Positions 32,300-45,954 of a stretch of DNA of 64,000 bases are shown here, one piece after another. Positions within the stretch are counted from its first letter, which is position 1, and each line of letters starts with the position of its first letter. Made by a program: the position numbers and the translations under genes. Under the pieces are notes generated by a model. The model was given only the letters and a program-made list of their open reading frames with translations, ran no database searches and was not told the DNA's origin. Source of the stretch: Adiantum capillus-veneris (lineage: Eukaryota > Streptophyta > Polypodiopsida > Polypodiales > Pteridaceae); NCBI GenBank assembly GCA_014529385.2, contig CM043956.1:60397120-60461119 (forward strand), given 5' to 3'.

Positions 32300-33746
32300 T
32301 GTAACATTTAATGCACTAGTAACTTGTGTGTAGTGGAAATTGCTAACATAGTGAGCATTTCATTAAGAACAAGTTCCTAATGAGCATAGATAGAGTACTT
32401 AATTTGAGAAAGCAACATAGAAATTTACACCTAGCTAATTTAGCATTGAAAATACTTGAAAAGAGAGAGAAATAGAACAATTGACAACAGTTGAGGACCG
32501 GATTTACATGGAGCCGGTCCCCCGTCCATAAAGGAAGATGGAAGCTTCATGCACCAAATTATGCTTGAAAAACACACCTAGTGGCCCTAGCCTCAGTCCC
32601 AAGACCTCACACACCTTCAAAAATTGTGAGAGCTAGCAGGGAATGAGGATGATTGAGAGGAAGAAGATGTATCTTATGAGAAAGAAGTATTCTCCTCACG
32701 TAATCACTCTAATAGCATATCTTAGCTTAGTAATTAGCATGGTAGAGGAGATGATCATGCCATTGAAGCTCGGCTCTTGGTTGGATTGCATTCCATAGCC
32801 AAGAGTTGTTGGTGTAGGCCTCTACTTCTCAATGCTTGGAGAAGGTCTTGCACACATGAGCTCTGTGTGTGTGTGTGTGTGTGTGGCATTGTGTTAGACA
32901 AAAATCCAGCCCTCTCTCTCTTCTTGGTCGACCCCTCTTGCTAATTACTCATGTTGGCCTCCCATTGGCTCCTGTAAAGGTCAGCCAATCACAAGTTAGA
33001 AGCATAATTGATAGCCTTGTGACATGTGTCCCCCTATCCCCTATTGCGTGAGCTTTAGGTAATTAAAGTAATTTATTAAACTCTCATTGGACCCTTTAGT
33101 CATTTGGCCAATAGGAATCAGGCAAGCCATTGGGCTGCTTGATGCTCATTGGACCCCTTGGTTGACTGTCCAATAGTCTTTTGGGGAGCTTAATTTCCAT
33201 TGGTTCTTCTATCAAGAATTTAAAGATTGATTAGACTAATTTTACTCTAGCCTAATTCTCATTGGTCCACCTCTATGGCCATCCAATAGGATTTGAGGAA
33301 AAATTGGGGGCAACAAGCCTAGGAGCTTGCCATGTGTCCGTTCTTCCCTTTGGGGAGAGCTTGGGAGTGTGTGTGTGTGTGTGTGTGTGTTTCTCTCTCA
33401 TCCCCTACCATTAGGGATCGCCCCCTCCTTCCTAGGGATGTGGGAAGACTTTTTAGTCTTCCCATGACCATCCAATTTTCCCCTAGTTTGGCCATTGAAC
33501 AATTGAATTAACTTTAGGAACTTTAGCCTATGGAAGTCTTAATGGAGTTGAACCTTAGGTCTTTTAAGCCCCATTGAAGCACATTGCTCTTTTGGGGAAT
33601 GTCCCCCTTTGGATCCCTATTTCCCTCCTTTGGATCCCTGCAGAGACTGGTTTGGCAGCCTTACCAATATTCTAGCTTTTACTCCCCTGGTACTTCCCCG
33701 TATAAAATGATCAGTTTAACATGAGAAAATCATTTGGGAGAATTAG

Positions 33747-33752
<6 letters not shown>
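32300..33752 (-). repeat. Gypsy 5' LTR (right copy)
   Basis: About 1450 bp, the partner of 25052-26652, with GT tracts at about 32863-32884 and 33366-33392. The outer edge merges into (TA)n. Confidence 0.9.

Positions 33753-33826
<74 letters not shown>
33749..33826. repeat. (TA)n(CA)n microsatellite at the element edge
   Basis: About 27 TA units followed by about 12 CA units, exactly where the outer end of the 5' LTR should be. It hides the target duplication. Confidence 0.9.
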
Positions 33827-34219
33827 TATATGTAGAGAGAGAGGAATTAAGAAAAAAATTCCTTTGGCCTATATACTAAAGAGGGCCACAAAGGCAACCC
33901 TTGGCAAACTCGTCAGTGTTGATCAAGGGGATCGGCTATTGAGAGTAGCTTTTGTAGTAAAGGTCATGGAAGGGGGCATATACAAAAGGAGGTGCGCAAC
34001 CACTCAATTGTGCTGGTTGTCTCAAAGATTTCATGCGCATGCATATTAGTAGCGTGGTGAGCTCACAAAATCGATAGGAAAGTTTTGACATCAAGACTCG
34101 ACTATTGTCACTACTTTAAGCTCGAGTTTTGTTTGCTTCATCCTTGATTGGAGATCTAAACCTTGTGAGAGAGCGAATGCGATAAAAGTTGTTTTGGCTC
34201 ATATATATGATCCCAAAAG
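33827..34219. other. Short intergenic gap, no gene
   Basis: Sequence between the gypsy and the decayed copia. A 61-codon plus-strand frame (33864-34049) has no recognisable motif and no context, so I do not call it. Confidence 0.35.
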
Positions 34220-34258
34220 TGTGAGTGCACAAATGCGGTGCTTGTGCGGAGGGGGGGG

Positions 34259-34316
<58 letters not shown>

Positions 34317-34493
34317 GAGAGAGAGAGAGAGAGAGAGAACACAGGATGTGGGCGGAGCATCTGAACACTGTGTGTGAGAGAGAGCCCCTTATTATGCTAT
34401 CTAGTAAAGAATAAGATGTGTACAAGTAATGGGCAGTCGAACGTCTCTAGTGTGTTTGACTTGGGTAAGAGGTACACCGCCTGTAACCCAACA
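34220..34493 (-). repeat. Decayed copia 3' LTR (left copy)
   Basis: Contains a poly-G run and a long (GA)n tract (34261-34338), then the words aacacaggatgtgggcgg, ctatctagtaaagaa, gtcgaacgtctct and gggtaagaggtacac that recur in the right copy. Confidence 0.85.
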
Positions 34494-36836
34494 ATCTCCC
34501 ACTTAAAGGCAAATGTGCAGATAAGTGGTACTACTATAGGACCTAGTAGTATGTATAGTAGGTAAGGGAGGAAACTCATCTCAATCTATGCCCACTAGCT
34601 CTCTTGAAGCTAATGCATGTCACCGTGTAGGCTCTAGCGATATGTGAAAGCGTATGTCCCTGCTAGGACCAGCATGCATACCCTGCAGGTATCCTATAAT
34701 GACCTGCATCACTCCAAGATGCATCAGGCTAGTGTCAGTCATTGCACGACTGATAACCCCAACTGTAAACTCTCCCACTACAACTGCTATGTCGGGTCTC
34801 GACACTAAGGGGTCGTACATGAGAGTCTCGAAGGCTGATGAAATCCGTGCAACCTCGACTAACCTGTCCTTGTCAACCACCTCTGTACTTTGTGCAATCC
34901 CTGCACCATTCGGACTAGAAACAAATGTATGTAACAAATCAGGGGTGTTCAACACTGCGACCATCCATGCATCATCGTACCATGCTCTACCTGTCGTGGC
35001 ATCACCATATCAGCCTCTAGCATGAGAATGTTAAAGAACTCCATATCTCTCATCTCCGTGGTAGGAGGCATCTCTGTCCTGAGGGGATCAATCTGATGTG
35101 TCTCGCTAGAGCATGGCCACTCTAACTCTACATTTACGAACATGTCATGCACAGCACTCTAGAGCAGATGATCTACAAAAGTACATGGCAAAGTCATCGG
35201 AACTACACTCCCTGACTCACTGCTTTGCTCTCTAATTGGCGAAGAATCAAAATCCATCACCACCATCGGTGACTGCTCTAGTCGTGCACTCAAAGAGCTC
35301 TCTTGATTTACATGTCTGTTCTCAGACCCTACATGCACAACGAGTGAAGTGTCACACCGCTCATCAGTAAAGTGTACTTGCCTGGACTGCAAACATCTGC
35401 TTGGCACGGACTCACAAAGACTATGGCATCTCTGACACTAAGAACGTAGAGAAGAGTCAAACGAGCACCACGATGGCCTCACGCTATCACAAGTAAATAT
35501 CTCCTTGTTAAGTAAGACTCGTCACTCAACTGAACATAAAACCCTAAGCTGCGAGATTGAGATCAAATTCCTACGAGCATCAGACACATATTGAAGATCA
35601 TGGAGCACAATCATACTCACATAGGTGAAACGCAAATGAATCACCCACACCATGAGCACCATTCTGTCTCAGAGCATAAAACTTACTAAACCACTCCTTA
35701 TGAGGAGTAACAGGGTGTAAAGCACTGCTGTCCAGCTGCCAATCGTGAGACAAAGTCCACGCATGCCTAGGTGAACCTGTAGAAGTAGGAGTGTTTACCA
35801 CACTCGTACTCTCAACAAAATTTAATGGAATCCTCCGCTGTCTCCAATGCCTGAAACAACGCCTCCTCATGTGCCATGGTCTGCCACAATGCCATCAAAC
35901 CACATGTCTGCGCCTTTGAGGTCTGCCTGATACACCAACTATGTATCCAATGACAAACTACCATCACAGGATGCCATAATTGACTGCAAAATGAGTCTAT
36001 AGATTATCCCACACAAAGTATAAATGCATTGTCCACAATAGCATAACCGCTCACACAATGCAAAAGAAAACTAGCTAATCAAACACATGCCACCAAACCT
36101 CTGGAAAACATCGCATAAAGTGCATAACCCTCTGCCAAAATCAAGAACCAATCATGCATAATGTGTGACAATACACACAAGCAAAACGACCATCTGCACA
36201 TGCACAAGCCAAATCTTGGCTAAAACAGCTCTCTAGTACTTGTCACAAAATGCATAAAACTCGATAAAAATCCGGTAGAGTCTCCTCTATAATTGGAGTA
36301 AAATCTCAACCATAAAACCACATCTAAGATGCCAAAGTGGGAGAAGCTCTCAACCACTACAAACTGACCAAAATATGTCGATAAAAGTTATGGAAAAGTG
36401 AGAGTAAACCTCGACCACTATAGTCTATGAAATAGGACTCTAAACCATAAAACATAACACTACTCAATGCCAATGAGTAGGAATGTCAAAATGGCTCCAC
36501 AATTTCACATACAATGGCAATCCGCACTCATACATCCACGGAGTGGCCGTGCATGGATAAGCGCCAAAAGAGTTGTAATCCAAAAACCTAACCAATGCGG
36601 AAAACAATGCTCTCAAGAGAGCTCACCGGCACTCAAAAGTACTTGCCTAAAATGCATGTATAATGGGCATCAACCATGCACCATAACCATATGCAAATCC
36701 ATTCTTAAAGTTCATAAACCGAAGCACAAAATCACTGCCAAAGTATCTTGTAAAAACCTGTGAAAGAAGCTCCACCCGTGTACTCAAAAAATCGCATCTC
36801 TCATGCCTGAGGAGTACATAATGTAAAAATTGCATA

Positions 36837-37038
36837 TAGCACGTGCAAACAAGAGGTATTTAAATAATCCCTTGTATATTTTCAAGTATTATATGTACCC
36901 CTTATGTATGCATTTTTGTAAAAAAACTAGCCCTTATGTACGAAAATTTTCAATTTCTCAATAAAAAACCATTTATGTAAGTACATTTTTATGTAAATGT
37001 ATCTAATTATAAATCCCTTATTTTGTTCGCACGTGCTA
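36837..37038. mobile_element. MITE-like element, 202 bp, inside the copia relic
   Basis: The left end reads tagcacgtgcaaacaag and the right end, reverse-complemented, reads tagcacgtgcgaacaaa: inverted ends with one mismatch in the first 15 bases, and weaker inverted similarity farther in. The interior is AT-rich and codes for nothing. If the outermost TA is counted as target duplication, the structure fits a Tc1/mariner (Stowaway)-type MITE with 8-base core ends gcacgtgc. The TA choice is inference, since the flanks (gca/tag and cta/tct) allow other readings. Confidence 0.6.
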
Positions 37039-37671
37039 TCTTACATATTTCCTAGTGGACGCCCTGGGCTCTCAGGAGACCGCTTCGATGGTGTGTAAAC
37101 GCCTTCGTGCTTCGTTGCCCAAATCTACCAAAAAATCCTCAAACCACAAGCTTTGCAAAAGCTGAAATTGCATCTTCAGCTCAGAATTTATGCACTCAAC
37201 TTTGAGCACTTGCCATGCTTCCAAAAAGTGCATCAAACTCGCACACTATGTGAAAGCAAAAAACCTGAAATTTCTGTGTAGAGTTAGTGTAAGCTGAATA
37301 TCAGAAAAACAATGAGGAATTTGCAGAAAGTTTTTTATGCAATGTTGTAAACCACGTCAAAACAAAGGGGAACCATGGGAAGAATATTCAGATCTGCATT
37401 CTACAAGCAAAAAAATGAATTTGAAAACACTCCTGTTGCGCACACAGTTAGTAGGGTAGCACCTTCACTTACACACAATCTTTCGCACTCTTTTATGAGC
37501 TTCCATAAGAGTATACATCACTCTCAGCTGAGCTCACAAGCCCATTGAATTCTCACAAAGCTTTCAAGCTTTCTTGATCTCTCCACCGTCAAAAGGGTGC
37601 AAGCTATCGCCTCAAAGCTCTCGATACCACCATGCCCCTTGCCATTGCCAAGCCATAGCTCTGATACCAAT

Positions 37672-37757
37672 TGTGAGTGCGCTAATGCGGTGCATGTGCA
37701 GAGAGTGAGAAGGGGAGAGAGAGAGAGAACACAGGATCTGGGTGGAGCAGCTCAACA

Positions 37758-37821
<64 letters not shown>

Positions 37822-37928
37822 CTTAATCTTCTATCTAGTAAAGAATTTGGTGCGTACAAGTAATGGGCGGTCGAACGTCTCTGGTGTGTCTGCCGACCTG
37901 GGTAAGAGGTACACTGCCATTACCCCAA
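37672..37928 (-). repeat. Decayed copia 5' LTR (right copy)
   Basis: Partner of 34220-34493. It carries its own GT and GA tracts (about 37759-37818) and the shared words ctatctagtaaagaa, gtcgaacgtctct and gggtaagaggtacac. The outer edge is approximate. Confidence 0.8.
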
Positions 37929-39602
<1,674 letters not shown>

Positions 39603-39827
39603 ATGCGGGCTACGCACAACAGTTTGTACACGCCTGCTATTCTCCTCGACAACAAGAGAAGCTTCACAAGCGACTTTAGTCGCCTGCCCTCCCTTTCATG
39701 CCTTCCTCTACCTGCCGTCAGATGCCTGTCCAGCTCCAGAGATGCCTCGCACGCGAGCCCCTTCCAAATTCTGGGCCTTCCTCATGACTGCACTCTCGAC
39801 GAAATCAAGACTGCCTTTAGACTGAAG
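39603..39827 (+). CDS. J-domain (DnaJ-like) protein, first exon, probably organelle-targeted
   Basis: 75 codons from the first ATG; an in-frame TAA lies four codons upstream. Residues 1-52 are rich in Ser, Arg, Leu and Pro with almost no acidic residues before position 15 (MRATHNSLYT... CLSSSRDASHAS), as in chloroplast or mitochondrial transit peptides. Residues 53-75, SPFQILGLPHDCTLDEIKTAFRLK, are helix I and the start of helix II of a J domain (compare the family pattern YEILGV...EIKKAYRKL). The frame then meets AAG/GTAAAA, a good splice donor, so the catalytic HPD loop must lie in exon 2. J proteins stimulate the ATPase of Hsp70. No exon 2 is visible in the remaining 24 kb, which is filled with nested transposons, so the gene is either split by a huge intron or cut off here. 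Confidence 0.65.
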
Positions 39828-40318
39828 GTAAAACCTTGTCCTGCTTTGATCCCTTTCTCAAAAACTTCAGCAGCAAAGTGGGCATCACTTGTTTCAAAGT
39901 GACAGCCTATTCTAGAGCTCATTAGCAAAGCTTTGCCCAGCTGCTATATGCATAGGCTATTTGAAATTGTAGCCAGGTTATTTTGCGAAATTTAGTTGGG
40001 TTCAGGAACGAATCGAGATTGTGTTTCACTTTCTAGCTCCGGTAATTTTCTCTGTAGCATTCCAATCCACAAACATGAATGTTGTATGGCTGGTTAGAGG
40101 ATACAAGGAAGTAATGCTATGGACATTCAAAATCAAAACTCTCTGCTCCTTACTGTCTGGACACGTATTGAAATTAGTTGAAGGCATGTAAGCTACCTCT
40201 TGAAAACATCACGTGCAACATGATAATGACAATGTCTTTAATGTCTACACAGAGTTTGTTGGCTTCAAAATTTACATCTTTTCTATTGGGTGAGGAAGGA
40301 AGTGAGGAAAGCTGTAGG

Positions 40319-40321
<3 letters not shown>
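39828..40321. other. Start of intron 1 of the J-domain gene, inferred
   Basis: Begins with gtaaaacc after the exon. AT-rich, no open frame continuing a J domain, and no HPD motif seen in any frame. Confidence 0.5.

Positions 40322-40377
<56 letters not shown>
40322..40377. repeat. (AC)n microsatellite abutting the LINE tail
   Basis: 28 AC units directly followed by T7 at 40378-40384. Read on the LINE strand this is A7 followed by (GT)28, so the tract sits at the 3' terminus of the LINE. Confidence 0.95.
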
Positions 40378-40379
<2 letters not shown>

Positions 40380-42460
40380 TTTTTGGGTAAATCTTGTTGA
40401 TTTAAATTACAAGTGGGAAACCTCAAGGCAAGGAAACCCCACCAAGCAGAAAAGATACAAAAAGTGGAGCAGCCTAAAGCTCCAAGGGCTAGAACAGTCA
40501 AAATAAATCCTGTAGGCATCAAGAGAAATGTCGCCCGCATCATAAGCAAAATGCAACGCCTGACACAATGAAAATTTGAAGTAGGGAAACAGGTCAACAA
40601 CAACGCCTTGAAACATCAAGGAGTTGCGATGGTGCCAAATGGTCCACAAAACCCAAAATCTGACCCAGCCAAAGAAAACTGTGAATTGTGACTATAGAGA
40701 CTGAAGGTCCCCAAACAACTAAAACCGTCTCTGAAAAGTGTAGTAGGGAAAACGTAACTGAGGAGCAGCAGACACCTGTTGAATGAAGGATCAGGAGCAG
40801 CGACAACCCCACAATAAGTGCAGCACAGTCTAAGCATCATGACATCTGAGACAATGAGAAGGCGCAATATGCCGAGTATGTAACAAGCTACCAACAGGTA
40901 AAACTCCCACCAAGCAGCGCCATAAGAAAATACGTTACCTTCAAAGGTAGATGATTGTGCTAGATACCAGCCAAGGTTCACTTCCACCACAAGGCTGATT
41001 TGGAGAGAGACCACAATTGATTACCATGCCGCACAATCCATACATCAGATTGTAACAGAGCATAAACATTGGCAGTAGAAATGCAGTCCAACCTCAAGTC
41101 AGCAAGCTTCTAATCAAAAAAAGGTGAGCCCACATTCAAACGAGGAATAGAGGAAAAGTCAGCAATCCTCTAAATCTCCCGCTAGAGAGAAGAGTAATGG
41201 TGCCCCAAGCGAAAGCGGGATGCTGCATCCGGAAATGAAAGAACATGTCCACTATCATCCACCACGTGGTTCACCTGGCAAATTCCTTTTTGCGAAAGAA
41301 AATAGGCATGGCGAGGAGGCCGTTGAACCAAAGTCGAAGAGAAAGCCTTGCTCCGGTGCAACTCTCCAATTGAAGGGAATTGCCAAGAAGGTATGCTGAC
41401 CATGCCATAACACATGCGAGGTGACAACCTTCGAGTCCACAATGAGAGAAGAAGTAAAGGGGCATCCTGGAATGTGTCCTAATATGTCGGCTGCCAATGA
41501 CCAAATGATGGCGTAACAATATGCTCACGCATATGTGACACCATAAGTGTCGAGGGCTGCTGCTGTTGCACCAAGATTGGTAACAAGATAGCTTTCCGAG
41601 CTAGAACATGAGTGTGCAAGTCCAAAATATTCAACCCGCCAAGGCGCTTGGGAGAACACAACTTATCCAAGGACAAACATCGGAGACCTTTTTTGCGAAA
41701 TGAGGTACACCAGAAGTGCTCCAAAAAAGTAGACATGAGGGACTGCAAGCGCAACCGAGACCAGGGTAACAGGGGTAAGAAAAACTGTACATAAGCCATG
41801 AGAATGCACTGGACAATTCTAAGACGTACATGTAATGGCCCAGTGGACAATTTCCAATAATGCAACTTCGAATGCAGATGCTCAAGTACCCAATCCAATT
41901 TATGCGCAACCGATACATTCCAAGCCAACGGATAACCCAGAGGGCGAACTATGACATGCGCAGGAACAATCTCCCTCGACCATAATAGCTTATGCCAATC
42001 ATACTCATTCAAAGGCAATAACTTGGATTTGCGAAATTGACTTTGAGGCTCGCCGCCAATCCAAACAAGTGAAGAGTATGCATAATCAATTCTACATCAT
42101 CAAAATGAATGCGAGGCATAAACAAAGAGTCATCCGCATAGGCCTGACCAACAAAATGCTTCCCAGATAGAAGTGCGAGACCATGCAATCGATCAGAAGA
42201 AGTCTAGAAATCCAGATACACAAGCAGGGGGTGGGTAGCGATTGCATAGAGCAAAGCACTGAGAGGACAACCTTGTCTTACTGATCATCCGAGAGGCCAA
42301 GGGCTTATGAGAGAACCATCCAACAAGCTCGTGGAAGGACTATGTGTATACCGGAAAAAAACCATGCAAGAAAGCTTGGGCCCAAAGCCCAATTGTTTCA
42401 TAACATTTGCAATGTAGTCCCAAAGAATAGTATCAAAAGCCTTTTCAATGCCAACCTGCA
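40378..42460 (-). mobile_element. L1-type LINE, 3' part (end of reverse transcriptase to poly-A)
   Basis: The minus strand carries the later blocks of a plant LINE ORF2: IEKAFDTILWDYI (42470-42400), GCPLSALLYAIATHP (near 42270), the catalytic YADDSLF (near 42150), GLAASLKVNFRKSK (near 42060), the thumb region (42018-41479), a zf-RVT-like tail rich in Trp and Cys (41000-40800) and the typical end MWTIWHHRNSLMFQG (40649-40605). It ends in acccaaaaaaa. The reading frame is interrupted by several stops (for example one just before VRQGCPLS) and by frame changes after 41479, so it is dead. At 42461 it is cut by an LTR element and resumes at 60129. Confidence 0.88.
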
Positions 42461-43206
42461 TGTCACGTGACACATCCCAACCCTATGTGTCCGTGGACAA
42501 GCTATACCACAGCAGGGTTCCTGTCAGTCAAGTCAGTTTAGATTAGCAGTGATCTGGCACTTTTGTGAGTCTATTCGTAGACCGTGCATGCCCAGTCACT
42601 TAGCATAGATGCATATCCTCCGGTTGCACACAGCATGATCATCGGAATTCCCATCAGAATCCATTAGCATCAGTTAGGGGAATTTTCTAGTGCATTTAGC
42701 CTATTTTCCTATTTTGGGTTATTTTCACTTATTATTTTTAAGTGACTTACCAACAAAAGTAGGTAGGGCAATTTTGCTAAGTTAATATATAAGCAAACCC
42801 AAGTTAGCACTCTCTGGCAGAAGAGGGAGCAGGAGCTTTCCGCTCAACAGGCAACTTCTCAGCAGTACCCCCTCAGACCACCCCTAGCGTTTTTGCATCT
42901 TCTCCCCTTCCTGGCGTTTTTGCATCAACACAGCAACCCTGGCATTTTCCCCCTTGCATCATCGCCAAGACCATCAGCATTGTAGCGTTTTGCTCACCAA
43001 ACATCAACCCTAAAGGACCAGCGTTTTGGATTGCAACAACCAGCAAACTCCAGCGTTTTTCATCAGCTTTTGCTAGCGTTTTTGCAGCAGGTCAGCGTTT
43101 TTTCTTTCAGCCTTCATCTACAGCAGATACACACCGTTTCAGCCCTATGACACAGTAGCAGAACTCCCCCAAGTCGGTTGCAGATGTCCCCCCATTTTCA
43201 GCCATA
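42461..43206 (+). repeat. 5' LTR of the gag-bearing element, first part
   Basis: About 746 bp matching the 3' LTR from its tip, including a TATA-like taatatataag at 42783-42793 and a run of repeated 'gcgtttt(t)gca' words (42885-43095). It stops at ...ttcagccata, where the backwards arm begins. Confidence 0.88.
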
Positions 43207-45164
43207 GGAATGGGGTCGTGCGGTACTTGAACTTCATGAATGTCTGCAAAGCCTTCTTCTTTGGGCCGCGCCGAAAGCGACACAAAGTCTTTTGAGTTTC
43301 CTTTCTTGCTTCAATTGCGTCTAGAGTCCTGCTTCTTTCGTCTTCAAGAATCTCCATGGCTGAAAATTCCTGAAACCATCTCCAACACAAAACCATGAAC
43401 ATACCCATTCCATGTAAAGTGAAGGAAAAAATTCGTGTCTTCTCTAAAGAGTGTGTATGCAATGTAGATGAACATAGAGACGGAGTGACAACCCGTTCAT
43501 CAAACACATGCAAACAATGCGATCTAATCTTTTCTGTTTGATCGAAATCAATCATCTGTGGCAAATCACAATGGAAATGCCCATGCTTGGTGCTCATACT
43601 ATCATGTGCTCTTTCGGAAACTGTGTCATACCAAGGAAGAGACATGGAATGTGACTTCCTGGCATACAAACTTTTCAGCTTTTCATGAACAATCCGCATA
43701 CATTCGTGCTCATCCATGAGAGAAACGTGCTCAACATACAATATGTCATGCCTAGTAAAAGGGATCACTTAACGATGCTGACTAAAATACAGGAAACCTT
43801 CACGAATGAAACACTCGAACAATGCGTGCGTATCAATCATGCGAACACATAATACTTCCTGTGATGGTTCTTTGGACCAAGGCTTGAGAGCCAAGATCGG
43901 TTCTTTGGGATCTATCGAATCTTCTTGTGGGGGATCTGTGGACCTTGACTCGAAAGCCAAGATCGATTCTTCCTGAATGATCGAATCGTCCTGTGGGGGT
44001 TCTTTAGACCTCGACTCGAAAGGCAAGATCGGATCTTCGTGATTGATCGAATCTACAACGAGGTTAGTTTCGCTAGGAAAAGCATCCACTAACACATCAT
44101 CCTTGTGAACAATCACATCATCTTCATGCAACTCATCATGCTTGTGAGCAATCACATCTTGATCATGCAAATCATCATGCTTGTGAGCAATCACATCTTG
44201 ATCATGCAAATCATCATGCTTGTCATTGTCATTCAAATCATCATGCAAGTCATTGTCAATCAAATCATCATCATGCTTCACACAATCATGCAAATCCTGT
44301 GTATCATGCTTTGGAGAAGAAGAGAGAGAGAGTCTCCTTTTCCCGATTCTGTTGCATCTGTGCCTGAGCTTGAGAAAAGAGTCGCAAGCGCTCTTCCCTT
44401 CTTCCTTTGATCTCGCGATCAAATTCTGCTTGTCTTGCCTTGTTCGCTGCTTGTCTTTCTGCTTCGGCTTCTGCGTGTCTGTGTTCCATTTCTTTGAATT
44501 CACGATCAAATTTGGCTTGTCATTCTTTGATGTCTTGCTTTGCGTTGTAAAGTCTGTTCCATAAACAACAGCTTCAACTCCTCCATTGGAGTTAGTGCAA
44601 TGGTTGTCGTAGATGGGGAAGGGTCGGAAAAACCTCTTGGTGAGTAAAATTCTTCTTCGCCTCTCTCATGCTCATCACCTCCAAGCGAAGTATCCATTCC
44701 ACTTCGAGTGATGACCATTCTGCAATTGTGGGTTCTTGTGGGATCTTGGGGGTCTTGGGTTCTTAAGTTCACGAGGAACTTGGGTTCTTGAGGGTCTTGA
44801 GGTTCTTGAGGTTTTCTTTCGCTTGCAAATCGCGTTGGAGAAGGATCTTCTCTTCACCCGAGTTCTACCATTTTCTGCGGGTGCACCCTTGGCGGCCTTG
44901 CGCTCACACCAAGGTTGCTTTTTCCCACCTCACGTCGATTGGCCGGCCGCTAAGTGCACGGTCCGCTCTCAATGAGTGAAAAGAGACACAAGGGGAGGCT
45001 GGGCAAGCCCTTCTTCCTTGGGATTCTTGTCACTCTTCAACAAAACACGATTAGGAATCGCCACGTCCAAGTAAACTTGGGTTCGTGCGATCGCAACAAG
45101 CAAAAAAAATTCTTGTGGTTCTTTCCTTGAGTAATGCAGAACACTTCCAAAGCTCTGATACCAA
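43207..45164 (-). mobile_element. Backwards partial inner region of the same LTR family
   Basis: Reading on the minus strand from the primer-site word (ccaaagctctgataccaa on the plus strand, 45147-45164) one finds a gag start region (MVITRSGMDTSLGGDEHERG, near 44710), a stretch with a tandem acidic motif HDDLHDQDVIAHK (44260-44100) and the unrecognised downstream region (MIPFTRHDILYVEHVSLMDE, from 43768). The same parts lie in the same order on the plus strand at 46384-49838. The arm is shorter than its plus-strand counterpart and is broken. Its DNA repeat (units of about 39 bp, catcatgcttgtgagcaatc) is expanded relative to the plus arm. Confidence 0.85.
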
Positions 45165-45954
45165 TGTTAGGTGCAGCGGAATGAATGTTGTTTTTTCTCA
45201 AGATTAGTGATCTTTATTGCTCAAGGTTCCTTTTAGTTCTTTAGGGAAAGAGAGAGCTTTCCGTCTTGTAGAGTGCTGTGGTCACGAACAAAGTGAGTGG
45301 ATTGTGCGTGCAAATGAATGAGACTGAGAGAAGGAGAGAGAAGAGATACGACACCCGAGACGTTGTAAAACCCTCCTCCGAAGGCCCCACTCTCGTCGGC
45401 GAGAGTGGTCTACTTTGATTGCACAAAGGTGTACAATGCGAATGCAATGGACTGATGCAATGGGACTATGCCGGGACGTCGGGGCTGATCTGATGCAAAA
45501 ACGCTAGGTCTTCTGTGGAGAAAACGCCAGAGTAGTCGCGGGGGTTGGTCTTGCTGAGAAGTTGCCTGTTGAGCAAGGTGCTCCTGCTGCCTCTTCTGCC
45601 AGAAAGTGCTAACTTGGGTTTGCTTATATATTAACTTAGCAAAATTGCCCTACCTACTTTTGTTGGAAAGTCACTTAAAAATAATAAGTGAAAATACCAA
45701 TAAATAGGAAAATAGGCTAAATGCACTCGAAAATTCCCCTAACTGATTCTAATGGATTCTGATGGGAATTCCGATGATCATGCTGTGTGCAACCGGAGGA
45801 TATGCATCTATGCTAAGTGACTGGGCATGCACGGTCTACGAATAGACTCACAAAGTGCTAGATCAGTGCTAATCTAGACTTGACTGGACTGACTGAACCC
45901 TGCTATGGTGTAGCTTGTCCACGGACACATAGGGTTGGGATGTGTCACGTGACA
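45165..45954 (-). repeat. Backwards LTR, shorter variant
   Basis: About 790 bp on the minus strand, from tgtcacgtgaca (45954-45943) to the ...cctaaca end at 45165. It matches the 5' and 3' LTRs over both ends but is about a third shorter in the middle, so it belongs to a different subfamily or a reduced copy. Its TATA-like word lies at 45627-45637. Confidence 0.88.

Larger units (their letters stand above)
34220..37928 (-). mobile_element. Decayed, reduced Ty1/copia element
   Basis: Two direct LTRs of about 260-270 bp start tgtgagtgc at 34220 and 37672. The primer-site word (attggtatcagagct on the minus strand) adjoins the right LTR, and a copia-type purine tract (aagtgggagat) adjoins the left. 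Between them, minus-strand pieces match copia parts only: a protease-like WQLDSSALHPVTPHKEWFS with GVGDS (35750-35620) and a reverse transcriptase/RNase H junction with TLMYDPLVSRPDIA (near 34800). Integrase and the reverse transcriptase core are not seen. Heavily broken, with LTRs visibly diverged by more than a tenth, so it is old. A MITE-like element sits inside it. Confidence 0.8.

Noticed and set aside
33864-34049. 61-codon frame with ordinary composition
   Set aside because: Too short, no motif, no homolog recognised, and lies between two dead elements.
43769-44972. Open frames of this region taken as an independent host gene
   Set aside because: The same text appears in the plus arm of the same LTR element next to its primer site, so it belongs to the element.
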